Assembly (NCBI GenBank): GCA_031769625.1
Contig: JAUIMM010002330.1
Coordinates: 213,501-277,500 of the forward strand
Length of the DNA stretch: 64,000 nt
Direction of reading: 5' to 3'
DNA from: Taudactylus pleione
Taxonomy: Eukaryota; Chordata; Amphibia; Anura; Myobatrachidae
Shown here: piece by piece, positions 25,140 through 36,018 of the stretch
Numbering within the stretch: the first letter of the stretch is position 1
Layout: every line of letters starts with the position of its first letter
The notes under the pieces: generated by a model
What the model saw: the letters and a program-made list of their open reading frames with translations, nothing else
Database searches by the model: none
What the model was told of the DNA's origin: nothing
Program-made: the position numbers and the translations under genes

Positions 25140-26234
25140 AGTGAGAGAGAGTTTAAGAGAGATTGAGTGACTGCACATGTGCAGTGGCCATTACTGGTGG
25201 AGGGTTCCATGAGAACCCTCCACCAGCTAATTATGCGTAGTGTATCCATAGGCTACAACGGCTAATGCCGTCTTCAGATGGCTTACACTGAGGGGGCCAA
25301 TGTTGGGAATTGTATTGCAATGATATTGGTAAATCTGGAAGCATTACATCCCCCATAGAACCCTCTGGTGTTTGCTGCTGCCTGTGGCATTGGAGGGATT
25401 ACAGCAGGTGTCGGAGATACGTGCTGCGGTCCCTGCTTAATACATATAAAGGGAACTTAAAATTTGAGGTAAACCCATGAAAACAAGTATTTTCAGAGAT
25501 TATACCACAAATATTCAAAGATAAATGGGTCCCTTAGAGAGAGTAAGTAATTGTAAGAGAGAGTCATAGAGATGGACAATAATAGAGAGACATTAGATAG
25601 AGAGTGATAGAAAGAATTAGGAAGTGATTTAGGAAATAAATGACAAAGAGAGAGTTAAATATTTTAGTATAGAAATGTAATTAAAATGACTTACTTTTTA
25701 AATTTAAAATCGGAATATGATTTCCTGCTATGTAAGCCTCTCTGCAACAAGTAACTGTTTGGAAAAAAAAAATGCTATGATTAAATATAGTTTCATTATA
25801 CTATAGAATTAGAGGAATAAAACAAGATACTAAATAATTTAAATAACCAATAAAAGTAAGAAGGGAAAAAAACAATGAACATTTATGAAATATATACAAG
25901 AATAGATTTTTAAAGATTCTATTTGAAAAATGAATTAAAAATTTAGACTGACATCAATTTCATCTCATTTTAGCATCTCAATGAAAACCTCTCAAATTCC
26001 ATTCTTTGGTTTCTTTGAAACTTTAGAACAACCGTGGGATCAACATTGCATGGATGATTTATCTAAAATTTTATGGCATATCAGAATTTTTTTAAATGCA
26101 GTTGATGACATCAATATTAGATAACAAATATTAAATTTGAATTAACATATCTTTTATGAGCCAATACGTCATGGACAATTAATTTAATTGAATAATTTGA
26201 GGCGTGCAAAATTTTGGCAAAGAAAAACAAAAAG
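25140..26234. other. No gene seen; dispersed fragment and GA-rich tract
   Basis: The segment 25290-25545 (gcattacatcccccatagaa, ggagggattacagcagg, aggtaaaccc) is a diverged copy of 28700-28990. It is followed by a loose gagagagt-rich tract to about 25640 and then A+T-rich DNA. An older, unrecognised 5' part of the Tc1-like element could lie at the end of this stretch. Confidence 0.5.
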
Positions 26235-26740
26235 TTTTATCATGGTTTGGGATCGGACTATCTTAATGGTTCAGCATACCAAAATTTTTTGTAAAATGCT
26301 ATGCTTCCCACTTGGGATGGGGAAGGCCCTTTTGTAATGAAACATGAGTATACTTCATACTGGCATGCACTCTGGGTGCTTGATAGCTTACAAACATGAG
26401 TGTGCACTTTACTGGCATGCACAGAGTCCTGGCCCTGACCTCAGCACCATTGAGCACTTTTGTGATGAACTGGAACGGAGATTACCAGCTAGATAGGCCT
26501 TTTAGAACAACATTAGTGGCTGACCGCATAAATGATCGACAGAATGAACGGGCACAAATTACCACACAAACCCTCCAAAATATTGTGATAATTCAGCCAA
26601 GAACAGTAGGAGCTGTTATAGCTGAAAAAGGGGGAACAAATCCATATTAAAGTAAAAGTAAATATATTTGAATATAATGCAATCACATTCCCTATTGGTG
26701 TAATGCTCAGGCATCTGAATACTTTGGTGCATATGGTGTA
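26235..26740 (+). pseudogene. Tc1/mariner-type transposase 3' part and right end
   Basis: The DNA matches the plan of a common vertebrate Tc1-like element: gttcagcatacc, aatgctatgcttcccac, ggggaaggccctttt, then a frame reading PDLSTIEHF and DELERRLPAR, followed by lectured words such as ccaaaatattgtg and gctgttatagctg. The Glu of IEH corresponds to the third catalytic acid of the DDE triad. The frame is closed by TAG soon after DELERRLPAR and again further on, so the enzyme is dead. The right terminus reads aatactttggtgcatatggt plus gta, typical of Tc1-like inverted repeats, and is followed by TA. The 5' end and the first two acids are not recognised. This is a cut-and-paste transposase relic. 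Confidence 0.72.
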
Positions 26741-26750
26741 TATATAGAAA

Positions 26751-27450
26751 CAGTGGCGGAACTTGTGAGTGATGGATCCAGGTGCAAAAATTTGCTTTGG
26801 GCCCCCCTCCTCCACCCTTCTACGAGTTCAAAGTGCAGTGGGTGATAGGAGAAGGTAGAGGGTGTCAGGGAGAGGCAAAGATGGGCAAGAAGGTGACAAG
26901 GAGAGGGTGACATGGAGCGTGTAATAGGAAGAGGTGACAGGCAGGAGGTAACATGGCGATACAGTTGGTACAAGACACATTATACCACACTGTAGTGCCC
27001 CCTACATTCTGTCACACTATAGTCCACACACTTTATGCCACCTAAAGTGCCCACACATTATGCTACACTGTAGTGCACACAGATTATGCCAGCTATAGTG
27101 CCCACACAGTGTACTCATCAGCAGCATCCTGTAGCAGATGGCAGAGCAGCAGTCACAGCCTCACAATGAGTCTCACCCATAGGGCTGCACTGCTGCTAAA
27201 CTCAATGTCAGAGGAGCATGTGATGGGCTCCACCAATCAGAGCTCGGAACATGCTCATCTGACCCCACTGCAGAGACTACTGGGATGTATTGGCCAGTGC
27301 TAAGCCTGACTACACTGTGCCCTGGTCCTTTCTTTGTGTCTCTCAGTCACAGCCTTGATGACTGCCCGCAACCAGCTGCACTGCAGCCTGCCATTTACAA
27401 ATGGGCACCAGGGCAGTACTCCGGCTGCACCGCCTGTAGCTACGTCTCTG
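26751..27450. mobile_element. hAT-like non-autonomous element
   Basis: The left end cagtggcggaact and the right end, complement of cagagacgtagct, form a weak inverted pair of CAGNGGCG type as in many hAT elements. The flanks tatagaaa and tatacata agree at only 5 of 8 positions, so the target duplication is unproven. The interior includes a G+A-rich stretch of gtgacaggga type (26840-26950) and cagcagcatcctgtagcaga. No gene. Confidence 0.45.
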
Positions 27451-27679
27451 TATACATATATATTACTTTTAGAGTAAAAAAAATAAGCCAAACAAATATT
27501 ATACTTACCAGATATTCAAAAAATGATCTTTAAAATTGTATTTTCTTATTCAAATGTTGAATAAAACAAAATGTAAAAAATCCAAATGTTAGAAATACAA
27601 ACTTGAAATATAAAAATTTAGCAAAAATTATCCAAAATTGTGCACCAAATACATAAGGATGGAACTTTAGCAATGGGTG

Positions 27680-28190
27680 CTTATTCAAGGATGTCAATTT
27701 AAATGGTAGGCAATTCCACGTAGAAATTCCATGATATCCACAATACCCAATTGTCCAAGACATGTGCGCAGGGCAGTTTCACGTGCTTTGGTGTCACGTA
27801 TTTCTGGGATGCGAGGAACATTTGCAGTGATTTTTTTCAATGTTGCGTATAGTTACTTGTTGCTCCATTAAGAAACAATTTAACAGTCTGTATACACCCA
27901 GTTTCTTCTCTCCAGGTATATTGTTCCAACGCCAGTGCCAGCCCTCTAATTTATTTTAAGTAGGGGGAATTCCACCGACTATATTCTCATGGACTGACCA
28001 CATGGATGGTGGAACAAGAGGGGGTATTTCTGCTATGACTTCTACAGCATTCGAGCAAACGCCCCAGAACATGTCTCCTCAAAATAAGTAACTACTGGTG
28101 CAGCATTAAGAGACATATCACATTCTAGCTGCTCAAAAACTGATGGGATTTCATCTGCAGACAGGAAGGCCATAGATTGCAGGTGTCTTA
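27680..28190 (-). pseudogene. Mutator-like (MULE) transposase fragment
   Basis: Read on the minus strand, successive frames give MAFLSADEIPSVFEQL, AAPVVTYFEET, then GGIPPT-stop-NKLEGWHWRWNNI, GVYRLLNCFLMEQQV, and NVPRIPEIRDTKARE. The order YFE, RTNN-like, LEGWH, and MEQQ is characteristic of the C-terminal half of MULE-type DDE transposases from animals, and LEGWH (about 27931-27949) holds the expected catalytic Glu. At least three in-frame stops and several frame changes show it is dead. The upstream half is missing; a hAT-like element begins at 28194, which may have cut it off. MULE relics are uncommon in vertebrate genomes, so the identification is worth a proper search. Confidence 0.65.
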
Positions 28191-28193
28191 GTT

Positions 28194-28995
28194 CAGAGGC
28201 ATAGGGAGGGCGGCTTCAGTGGAGCTCAAGCTCCAGGTGCCTAAAAGTTTAGAGGGCGCGACGCAGCCTGACTCTGGCATGGCTCCAGCTACCCACGGTT
28301 CACAGCTGTCAGTGACAGCCGAGCCGCTCCGGCTTCCACATGCATATGACGTCAGACGGGGGTGGAGATTAGACAGGACCGAGAGTCTGGAGAGAAGAGC
28401 CGCACTGACAGGGGAGTACAAGTGTGCTCTGGCTGCAGTGGCGTCACGCAGGGGGTGCGGGCCGCACCCGGGTGTCACCCACCGAAGGGGTGACACCAAG
28501 GGGCAGACGCCCCCTCAGCAACAGGAGCCCGGTGCTGCACTGTATAATTAAGTGCAGCACCCGTCTCCTGTCACTGTGAGGGAGCCGGCCGTCTCTGCAC
28601 TCTGCACTCCCACCCCCCCTGTAACCGCACCTCGGGCATCTCTGGTAATAACGGGAGGACCACGAGTCTTCGAACGCGAGTCTTCAGATGGCATTAGCTG
28701 CTGTTGCCAATATTGGAATTATTGGCATTCCCGATATTGATACATTTGGCAGCATCACATCCCCCATAGAAACTTTTGGGGGAGGCGGCTACCGGCAGCA
28801 ATGGAGGGATCGCAGCAGGTATTGGAGATATACCGTATGCTGCTGTCCCTCCTTCATACATCCGGGGGATACTTAGTATTTTAGGTAAACCCCCGAAAAC
28901 AGGTGTTTTCAGGGAATTTACCTCAATGCTGTCATCCGCTGAATTATTTGTGAGGGAGAGTAATTGGTATCCCGGGTCCATTGACTTATAGCTGC
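28194..28995. mobile_element. Composite of hAT-like non-autonomous elements
   Basis: It starts cagaggcatagggagggcgg, close to the 21920 terminus. A second hAT-type start, cagtggcgtcacgcaggggg, appears at about 28436 inside it. A third part, 28700-28990 (cagcatcacatcccccatag, ggagggatcgcagcagg, ggtaaacccccgaaaaca), is shared with 25290-25545. The inner boundaries are not resolved and no gene is supported. Confidence 0.45.
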
Positions 28996-29192
28996 CCTAG
29001 CTACAGCGATGTCCATGTTCTCTGGTCTTGGAACATGGTTGTGTGTTCCATGTGTGGAGATTCTCCAACTCTCATGGTCTTTACAAAACATAGACATCTG
29101 CCAGTTCTGTGCAATGCCAGTAAACTACTTCTTCACACTGATGATTTTTAGCTAGTAGATAGCCATTAATGTTTAAAAGCATACCTCCAGAA

Positions 29193-29496
29193 CAGGGATG
29201 GGGAACCTAAGGCCCGGGGGCCATATAAGGCCCTCGGAGCCACTTGGTCTGGCCCTTGGAGCTTTGCCTAGAATAGCACCCTGAACCCAGAATCTATACA
29301 GCAGTGCTGCTGGTAGCGCCCTTAGAATGCTTCAGTCACACAGCTGCCCTTACAACTCCCTGGAGCATCCACAGGATGCTCTGGGCATTGCTGTAATCAC
29401 AATCATGCGGAGAGGGGGCGTGGTCTGCATCAGGCCCAAGAATAATGTTATATATATCAAAATGGCCCTTAGCAGAAAAAAGGTTCCCCACCCCTA
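29193..29496. mobile_element. hAT MITE (304 bp) with near-perfect 8-bp target duplication
   Basis: The left end cagggatggggaacct and the right end aggttccccacccctac form inverted repeats typical of hAT-group MITEs. The flanks are ctccagaa (29185-29192) and ctctagaa (29497-29504), 7 of 8 matching, the length expected for hAT. The interior carries ggcccgggggccatataagg and other GC-rich symmetric words; no coding frame. Confidence 0.85.
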
Positions 29497-29504
29497 CTCT
29501 AGAA

Positions 29505-29784
29505 GAAGGAGCAAATCTAAAGGAGTCTTCTGCCATTGTAGAATAATTGCCTAATCCAATGAATGTACAGTATGTCTTAAATAAAAGTGCTATACACAGC
29601 TTTTAATAGGAGTTGAAATAGTGGGAGGGGATTAGTAAACCTATTTAGAATATGTGGTCAAATTAAATTAGTGAATGATACAAACAATGGGAGGGATTAA
29701 TAACATTTACATTTTACAGTCATAATTTATGTAAATTTCAATTAATGCGAAATTGTTTTGAATTTCAAAATATGTTATGCAGAT
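29505..29784. other. No gene seen
   Basis: A+T-rich spacer between two DNA-transposon copies. No frame, repeat or site is supported. Confidence 0.5.
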
Positions 29785-29787
29785 ACA

Positions 29788-30353
29788 GGGCCTGATTCAG
29801 ACCCGGACGCTAATCCGCGAACGAACGCAGCTAAAAGGGGCCGGATATGCAAATGCCGCAATTGCACTGTCTGGTGGAAGGATGCCCTCTATGCCTTAGA
29901 GAGCGACGGCAGAGCGAACGCACGCCAGTATAAAGATGCCCACCTTTCTCTGTAAGCACATGTCATCTCCAGGAAGTGTGTGATTAATTGGTGACATCGA
30001 GAACCCTACCCCAACACAAGCACTGCGATCAGTGCTGTCTAAAATACAACCAAGTGACGTGTACAGTGACGCTTCTTTGCTAATTATGCACATCCCTAAA
30101 ACACTGTTTAGATGCCCAGACACGCCTGCGTTGGCACATCCAATCCCCCATTCACAAGAACCTTCCCCTGTTACCACCCACAAACGGTGCTGTCCCTCAA
30201 AGTAGCGCTCAGTCTTTGTGCTATGAGTGCACGATTCCCGATCACAATGACTGGTTTTGCGCACGCACACTGCGATTCATACGCATGCACATACGGGCAA
30301 TAATCACCCATAGCGTTCATCCACAGCTTAGCGTCCGGGTCTGAATCAGGCCC
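29788..30353. mobile_element. Perfect-TIR non-autonomous element (566 bp), Harbinger-like
   Basis: The 26-bp ends gggcctgattcagacccgga plus cgctaa are perfect inverted repeats of each other. ACA flanks both sides (29785-29787 and 30354-30356), a 3-bp duplication. The interior is shared with the element at 9633-10231, and a left-end fragment of the same family is at 41711. No transposase is present. The GGG...CCC ends and 3-bp duplication suggest PIF/Harbinger, though ACA is not the usual TWA target. Confidence 0.82.
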
Positions 30354-30405
30354 ACAGTGCGGGCAGATGCTAAGGACGGGAGAGGGCAGCTAGGTTCAGA
30401 CTGTG

Positions 30406-31178
30406 TGGGGCAGTGTTTTTTTTCCTGTGGGGGCAATGTATTTGTATTTTTCCCTGTGTGGGGCAGTGTGTTTTTCCCTGTGGGGGCAATGTATTTATAT
30501 TTTTCCCTGTGTGGGGCAGTGTGTTTTTCCCTGTGGGGGCAATGTATTTGTATTTTTCCCTGTGTGGGGCAGTGTGTTTTTCCCTGTGGGGGCAATGTAT
30601 TTGTATTTTTCCCTGTGTGGGGCAGTGTGTTTTCCCTGTGTGGGGCAGTGTGTTTTTCCCTGTGGGGGCAATGTATTTGTATTTTTCCCTGTGTGGGGCA
30701 GTGTGTTTTTCCCTGTGGGGGCAATGTATTTATATTTATCCCTGTGTGGGGCAGTGTGTTTTTCCCTGTGGGGGCAATGTATTTGTATTTTTCCCTGTGT
30801 GGGGCAGTGTGTTTTTCCCTGTGGGGACAATGTATTTGTATTTTTCCCTGTGTGGGGCAGTGTGTTTTCCCTGTGGGGGCAATGTATTTGTACTTTTCCC
30901 TGTGTGGGGCAGTGTGTTTTTCTCTGTGGGGCAATGTATTTATATTTTTTCCTGTGTGGGGCAGTGTGTTTTTCCCTGTGGGGGCAATGTATTTGTATTT
31001 TTCCCTGTGTGGGGCAGTGTGTTTTTCCTGTGGGGGCAATGTATTTGTATATTTCCCTGTGTGGGGCAGTGTATTTGTATTTTTCCCTGTGTGGGGCAGT
31101 GTGTTTTTCCCTGTGGGGGCAATGTGTTTGTATTTTTTCCCTGTGGGGGGTAGTGTGTTTTGTCCTGTGTGGGGCAAT
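30406..31178. repeat. 53-bp minisatellite, about 14 copies
   Basis: The unit is ctgtgtggggcagtgtgttt followed by ttccctgtgggggcaatg and tatttgtatttttcc. The landmark ctgtgtggggcag recurs every 53 bp (for example 30454 and 30507), with several partial units near 30620, 30850 and 31060. As 53 is not a multiple of three, all three plus frames stay open for about 740-850 bp only because the unit lacks plus-strand stops; minus frames reading HCPTQGKNT are equally artefactual. Confidence 0.95.
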
Positions 31179-31304
31179 GTATTTGCCAGCCACCAAGCAC
31201 AGGAATGACTAGGAGCAGGGTGGACGCACGGCAGCTGCATTCTCATATTGTGCTTCAGCAATCAGCGTCACAGGTAGCCTGGCAGCTCTTACGGGTGAGT
31301 TTGT

Positions 31305-31546
31305 GACTTATGCCGGGTACACACTAGATGATATGTTGTCCGATCCAGCAGATTGAATGACATATCGGACACATCAGCCAGTGTGCTCCCACTATGTCAC
31401 TGACGATGCGCGCTCCCACACGTCATCAGCGATATCGCCCTTCGGACCTGCATGCAAGTATGACAGGCAATATTGTCAGTGGGGGCCATGCAGCATGGCC
31501 CCCGCTGTTGCTACCAGCATCGGCAAGTGTGTACCCATCTTAAGTC
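31305..31546. mobile_element. Short MITE with GGGTACACACT ends
   Basis: The left end gacttatgccgggtacacac is matched by the complement of the right end, gacttaagatgggtacacac (17 of 20). Internal symmetry is strong: gatatgttgtccgat with gacatatcggac, and gggggccatgcagcatggcc plus cccgc. It resembles the element at 52327-52692. No gene. Confidence 0.65.
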
Positions 31547-31576
31547 AGCTCAGCATAAGTGAGGGGTACTGTGTGC

Positions 31577-34436
31577 TGGCCGGGTGAGGGGTGATGGGTG
31601 CTGCTGGGTGACGTGCGCTGTGCTGGGTGATGGGTGCTGCAGCTGTGATCTGTGCTGCTGGGTGACGGTCGCTGTGCTGGGTGATGGGTGCTGCAGCTGT
31701 GATCTGTGCTGCTGGGTGACGGGCGCTGTGCTGGGTGATGGGTGCTGCAGCTGTGATCTGTGCTGCTGGGTGACGGGTGCTGTGCTGGGTGATGGGTGCT
31801 GCAGCTGTGATCTGTGCTGCTGGGTGACGGGCGCTGTGCTGGGTGATGGGTGCTGCAGCTGTGATCTGTGCTGCTGGGTGACGGACGCTGTGCTGGGTGA
31901 TGGGTGCTGCAGCTGTGATCTGTGCTGCTGGGTGACGGGCGCTGTGCTGGGTGATGGGTCCTGCGGCTGTGATCTGTGCTGCTGGGTGACGGGCACTTTG
32001 CTTTGTGACGGGCGCTGTGCTGGGTGACGGGCGCTGTGCTGGGTGATGGGTGTTGCAGCTGTGATCTGTGCTGCTGGGTGATGGGTGCTGCGGCTGTGAT
32101 CTGTGCTGCTGGGTGACGGGCACTTTGCTTGGTGACGTGTGCTGTGCTGGGTGACTGGCGCTGTGCTGGGTGATGGGTGCTGCAGCTGTGATCTGTGCTG
32201 CTGGGTGACGGGCGCTGTGCTGGGTGAAGGGTGCTGCAGCTGTGATCTGTGCTGCTGGGTGACGGACGCTGTGCTGGGTGATGGGTGCTGCAGCTGTGAT
32301 CTGTGCTGCTGGGTGACGGGCGCTGTGCTGGGTGATGGGTCCTGCGGCTGTGATCTGTGCTGCTGGGTGACGGGCACTTTGCTTTGTGACGGGCGCTGTG
32401 CTGGGTGACGGGCGCTGTGCTGGGTGATGGGTGTTGCAGCTGTGATCTGTGCTGCTGGGTGACGGGCGCTGTGCTGGGTGATGGGTGCTGCGGCTGTGAT
32501 CTGTGCTGCTGGGTGACGGGCACTTTGCTTGGTGATGGGCGCTGTGCTGGGTGACGTGTGCTGTGCTGGGTGATGGGTGCTGCAGCTGTGATCTGTGCTG
32601 TTGGGTGACGTGTGCTGTGCTGGGTGATGGGTGCTGCAGCTGTGATCTGTGCTGCTGGGTGACGTGTGCTGTGCTGGGTGATGGGTGCTGCAGCTGTGAT
32701 GGGTGCTGCTGGGTGACGGGCGTTGTGCTGGGTGATGGGTGCTGCGGCTGTGATCTGTGCTCCTGGGTGACTGGCGCTGTGCTGGGTGATGGGTGCTGCA
32801 GCTGTGATCTGTGCTGCTGTGTGACGGGCACTGTGCTGGGTGACGGGTGCTGTGCTGGGTGATGGGTGCTGCAGCTGTGATCTGTGCTGCTGGGTGATGG
32901 GTGCTGTGCTGGGTGATGGGTGCTGCGGCTGTGATCTGTGCTGCTGGGTGACGGGCACTTTGCTTGGTGACGGGTGCTGTGCTGGGTGACGGGTGCTGTG
33001 CTGGGTGATGGGTGCTGCAGCTGTGATCTGTGCTGCTGGGTGACGGGCGCTGTGCTGGGTGATGGGTGCTGCGGCTGTGATCTGTGCTGCTGGGTGACGG
33101 GCACTTTGCTTGGTGACGTGTGCTGTGCTGGGTGACTGGCGCTGTGCTGGGTGATGGGTGCTGCAGCTGTGATCTGTGCTGCTGGGTGACGGACGCTGTG
33201 CTGGGTGATGGGTGCTGCAGCTGTGATCTGTGCTGCTGGGTGACGGGCGCTGTGCTGGGTGATGGGTCCTGCGGCTGTGATCTGTGCTGCTGGGTGACGG
33301 GCACTTTGCTTTGTGACCGGCGCTGTGCTGGGTGACGGGCGCTGTGCTGGGTGATGGGTGTTGCAGCTGTGATCTGTGCTGCTGGGTGACGGGCGCTGTG
33401 CTGGGTGATGGGTGCTGCGGCTGTGATCTGTGCTGCTGGGTGACGGGCATTTTGCTTGGTGATGGGCGCTGTGCTCGGTGACGGGCGCTGTGCTGGGTGA
33501 TGGGTGCTGCAGCTGTGATCTGTGCTGCTGGGTGACGTGTGCTGTGCTGGGTGATGGGTGCTGCAGCTGTGATGGGTGCTGCTGGGTGACGGGCATTGTG
33601 CTGGGTGATGGTTGCTGCGGCTGTGATCTGTGCTCCTGGGTGACGGGCGCTGTGCTGGGTGATGGGTGCTGCGGCTGTGATCTGTGCTGCTGGGTGACGG
33701 GCATTTTGCTTGGTGATGGGCGCTGTGCTGGGTGACGGGCGCTGTGCTGGGTGATGGGTGCTGCAGCTGTGATCTGTGCTGCTGGGTGACGTGTGCTGTG
33801 CTGGGTGATGGGTGCTGCAGCTGTGATGGGTGCTGCTGGGTGACGGGCATTGTGCTGGGTGATGGTTGCTGCGGCTGTGATCTGTGCTCCTGGGTGACGG
33901 GCGCTGTGCTGGGTGATGGGTGCTGCAGCTGTGATCTGTGCTGCTGGGTGACGGGCGCTGTGCTGGGTGATGGGTGCTGCAGCTGTGATCTGTGCTGCTG
34001 GGTGACGGGTGCTGTGCTGGGTGATGGGTGCTGCGGCTGTGATCTGTGCTGCTGGGTGACTGGCACTTTGCTTGGTGACGGGCGCTGTGCTGGGTGACGG
34101 GTGCTGTGCTGGGTGATGGGTGCTGCGGCTGTGATCTGTGCTGCTGGGTGAAGGGCACTTTGCTTGGTGACGTGTGCTGTGCTGGGTGACGGGTGCTGTG
34201 CTGGCTGATGGGTGCTGCAGCTGTGATCTGTGCTGCTGGGTGACGGGCGCTGTGCTGGGTGATGGGCGCTGTGCTGGGTGACGGTGGCTGTGCTGGGTGA
34301 CGGGCGTTGTGCTGGGTGACGGTGGCTGTGCTGGGTGATGGGTGCTGTGCTGGGTGAGGGGCACTGTGCTGGGTGAGGGGTGCTGGGTGAGGGGTTCAGT
34401 GGGTGTATGTTTCTGGCTGCTGCTGTGATCTGTGCT
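31577..34436. repeat. 54-bp minisatellite, about 2.86 kb
   Basis: The unit is ctgggtgatgggtgctgcag, then ctgtgatctgtgctgctggg and tgacgggcgctgtg. Shorter variants occur (gggcactttgcttggtgac). All three minus-strand frames are open for 872-972 codons because the unit has no stop in antisense; plus frames give Cys-rich GCCSCDLCCWVTGAVLGD repeats. Higher-order blocks repeat, for example 32139 with 33120 (981 bp) and 33478 with 33732 (254 bp). The array ends in degenerate ggtgacggtggctgtgctgg units near 34330. I do not call a gene. Confidence 0.96.
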
Positions 34437-34546
34437 GCTTGAAAGGCAGAACTAGTGCTAGGGGGCACCAGCCAAAATTTTGCCTAGGGCATCAAATTGG
34501 TTAGGGCCGGCTCTGAGGTTAGGATACCGACACCTGTCGGTAGGTG

Positions 34547-35660
34547 TCCTAACCCTCCCCCTCTCCCTACCCCTAACCCTCCACCTCTCCCTACCCCTCC
34601 ACCTCTCCCTTCCCCTAACCCTCCACCTCTCCCTACCCCTAACCCTAACCCTCCCCCTCTCCCTACTCCTAACCCTCCCCCTGTCCCTATCCCTCCACCT
34701 CTCCCTACCCCTCCACCTCTCCCTACCCCTAACCCTCCACCTCTCCCTACCCCACCACCTCTCCCTACCCCTAACCCTCCCCCTAACCCTAACCTTCCCC
34801 CTCTCCCTACTCCTAACCCTCCCCCTCTCCCTACCCCTCCACCTCTCCATACCCCTAACCCTCCACCTCTCCCTACACCCTCTCCCTACCCCTAACCCTC
34901 CCCCTCTCCCTACCCCTCCACCTCTCCCTACTCCTAACCCTCCCCCTCTCCATAGCCCTCCACCTCTCCCTACACCCTCCCCCTCTCCCTACCCCTAACT
35001 CTCCCCCTCTCCCTACCCCTCCACCATTCCCTAATCCTAACCCTCCCCCTCTCCCTACCCCTCCACCTCTCCCTACACCCTCCCCCTCTCCCTACGCCTA
35101 ACCCTCCCCCTCTCCTTACCCCTCCACCTCTCCCTACTCCTAACCCTCCCCCTCTCCCTACCCCTAACCCTCCCCCTCTCCCTACCCCTAACTCTCCCCC
35201 TCTCCCTACCCCTCCACCTCTCCCTACCCCTAACCCTCCCCCTCTCCCTACCCCTCCACCTCTCCCTACACCTAACCTTCCCCCTCCACCTCTCCCTAAC
35301 CCTAACCCTCCCCCTCTCCCTACCCCTAACCCTCCCCCTCTACCTACCCCTCCACCTCTCCCTACCCCTAACCCTCCCCCTCTCCCTACACCCTCCCCCT
35401 CTCCCTACCCCTCCACCTCTCCCTACCCCTAACCCTCCCCCTCTCCCTACCCCTCCACCTCTCCCTCCCCCTCCCCCTCCCCCTCTCCCTACCCCTATCC
35501 CTCCCCCTCTTGATACCCCTCCACCTCTCCCTACCTCTAATCCTCCCCTTCTCCCTACCCCTAACCCTCTCCCTCCCCCTACCCCTACCCCTCCCCCTCT
35601 CCTTACCCCTCCCCCTCCCTACCCCTAACCCTAACCCTCCCTCCCTGGTGCCTGAACCTA
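34547..35660. repeat. Pyrimidine-rich CCCTAACCC/CTCCCTACCC tract, about 1.1 kb
   Basis: Mixtures of ccctaaccct, cccctctccctaccc and ctccacctctccc run for about 1.1 kb with almost no G on the plus strand. Vertebrate-telomere-like CCCTAA hexamers are frequent but interleaved, so this is an interstitial variant repeat rather than a telomere. The flanks (taggataccgacacctgtcgg side on the left and gcgccgggatactgaacg on the right) suggest the array sits inside a dispersed element. The complementary strand is G-rich and could form quadruplex or triplex DNA. Confidence 0.93.
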
Positions 35661-35799
35661 AGCCTCCCCCTAGTGCCTAATCCTCCCCCCCAACCCCGCT
35701 ACTTACCTTCGTGATGACAGCCCAGGATTCTGACAGGCATTCCGGCGTGGGTATTCTAAGCGCTGGCATTTCCTGCGCCGGGATACTGAACGTATCTCT

Positions 35800-35965
35800 G
35801 TGTATAGTACTATGTACATGTGTGTATGTGTATTCTAGGTATATGTATTTATATATGCTCTGTATGTGTATACTATATATACGTACACTATATGTATTTT
35901 TACTATGTTTATGTACACTGTGTATGTATATATATATATGTATATATATGTATATGTATATACAC
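35800..35965. repeat. TA/TG-rich microsatellite
   Basis: Variable tatgtgtata, actatatat and tatatatgtata runs, leading into the short palindromic elements that follow. Frames across it are artefacts. Confidence 0.8.
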
Positions 35966-36018
35966 AGGATCCGGCACTCAAGAAAACATTATTGGTAAAT
36001 ACCATGCTCCGGTTCCCA

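Noticed and set aside
28219..28551. 110-aa frame as a small host gene
   Set aside because: It lies across two hAT-like termini, and its words recur in other dispersed copies.
31540..34468. Three overlapping minus-strand frames of 872-972 aa
   Set aside because: They are the three readings of one stop-free 54-bp unit. Simultaneous openness in all phases shows composition, not coding.
34480..34998. Leu/Pro-rich proteins over the pyrimidine tract
   Set aside because: They are readings of CCCTCC/CTCTCC repeats in different frames.
34547..35660. True chromosome end (telomere)
   Set aside because: CCCTAA units are interleaved with other motifs, and ordinary transposon-bearing sequence continues on both sides.
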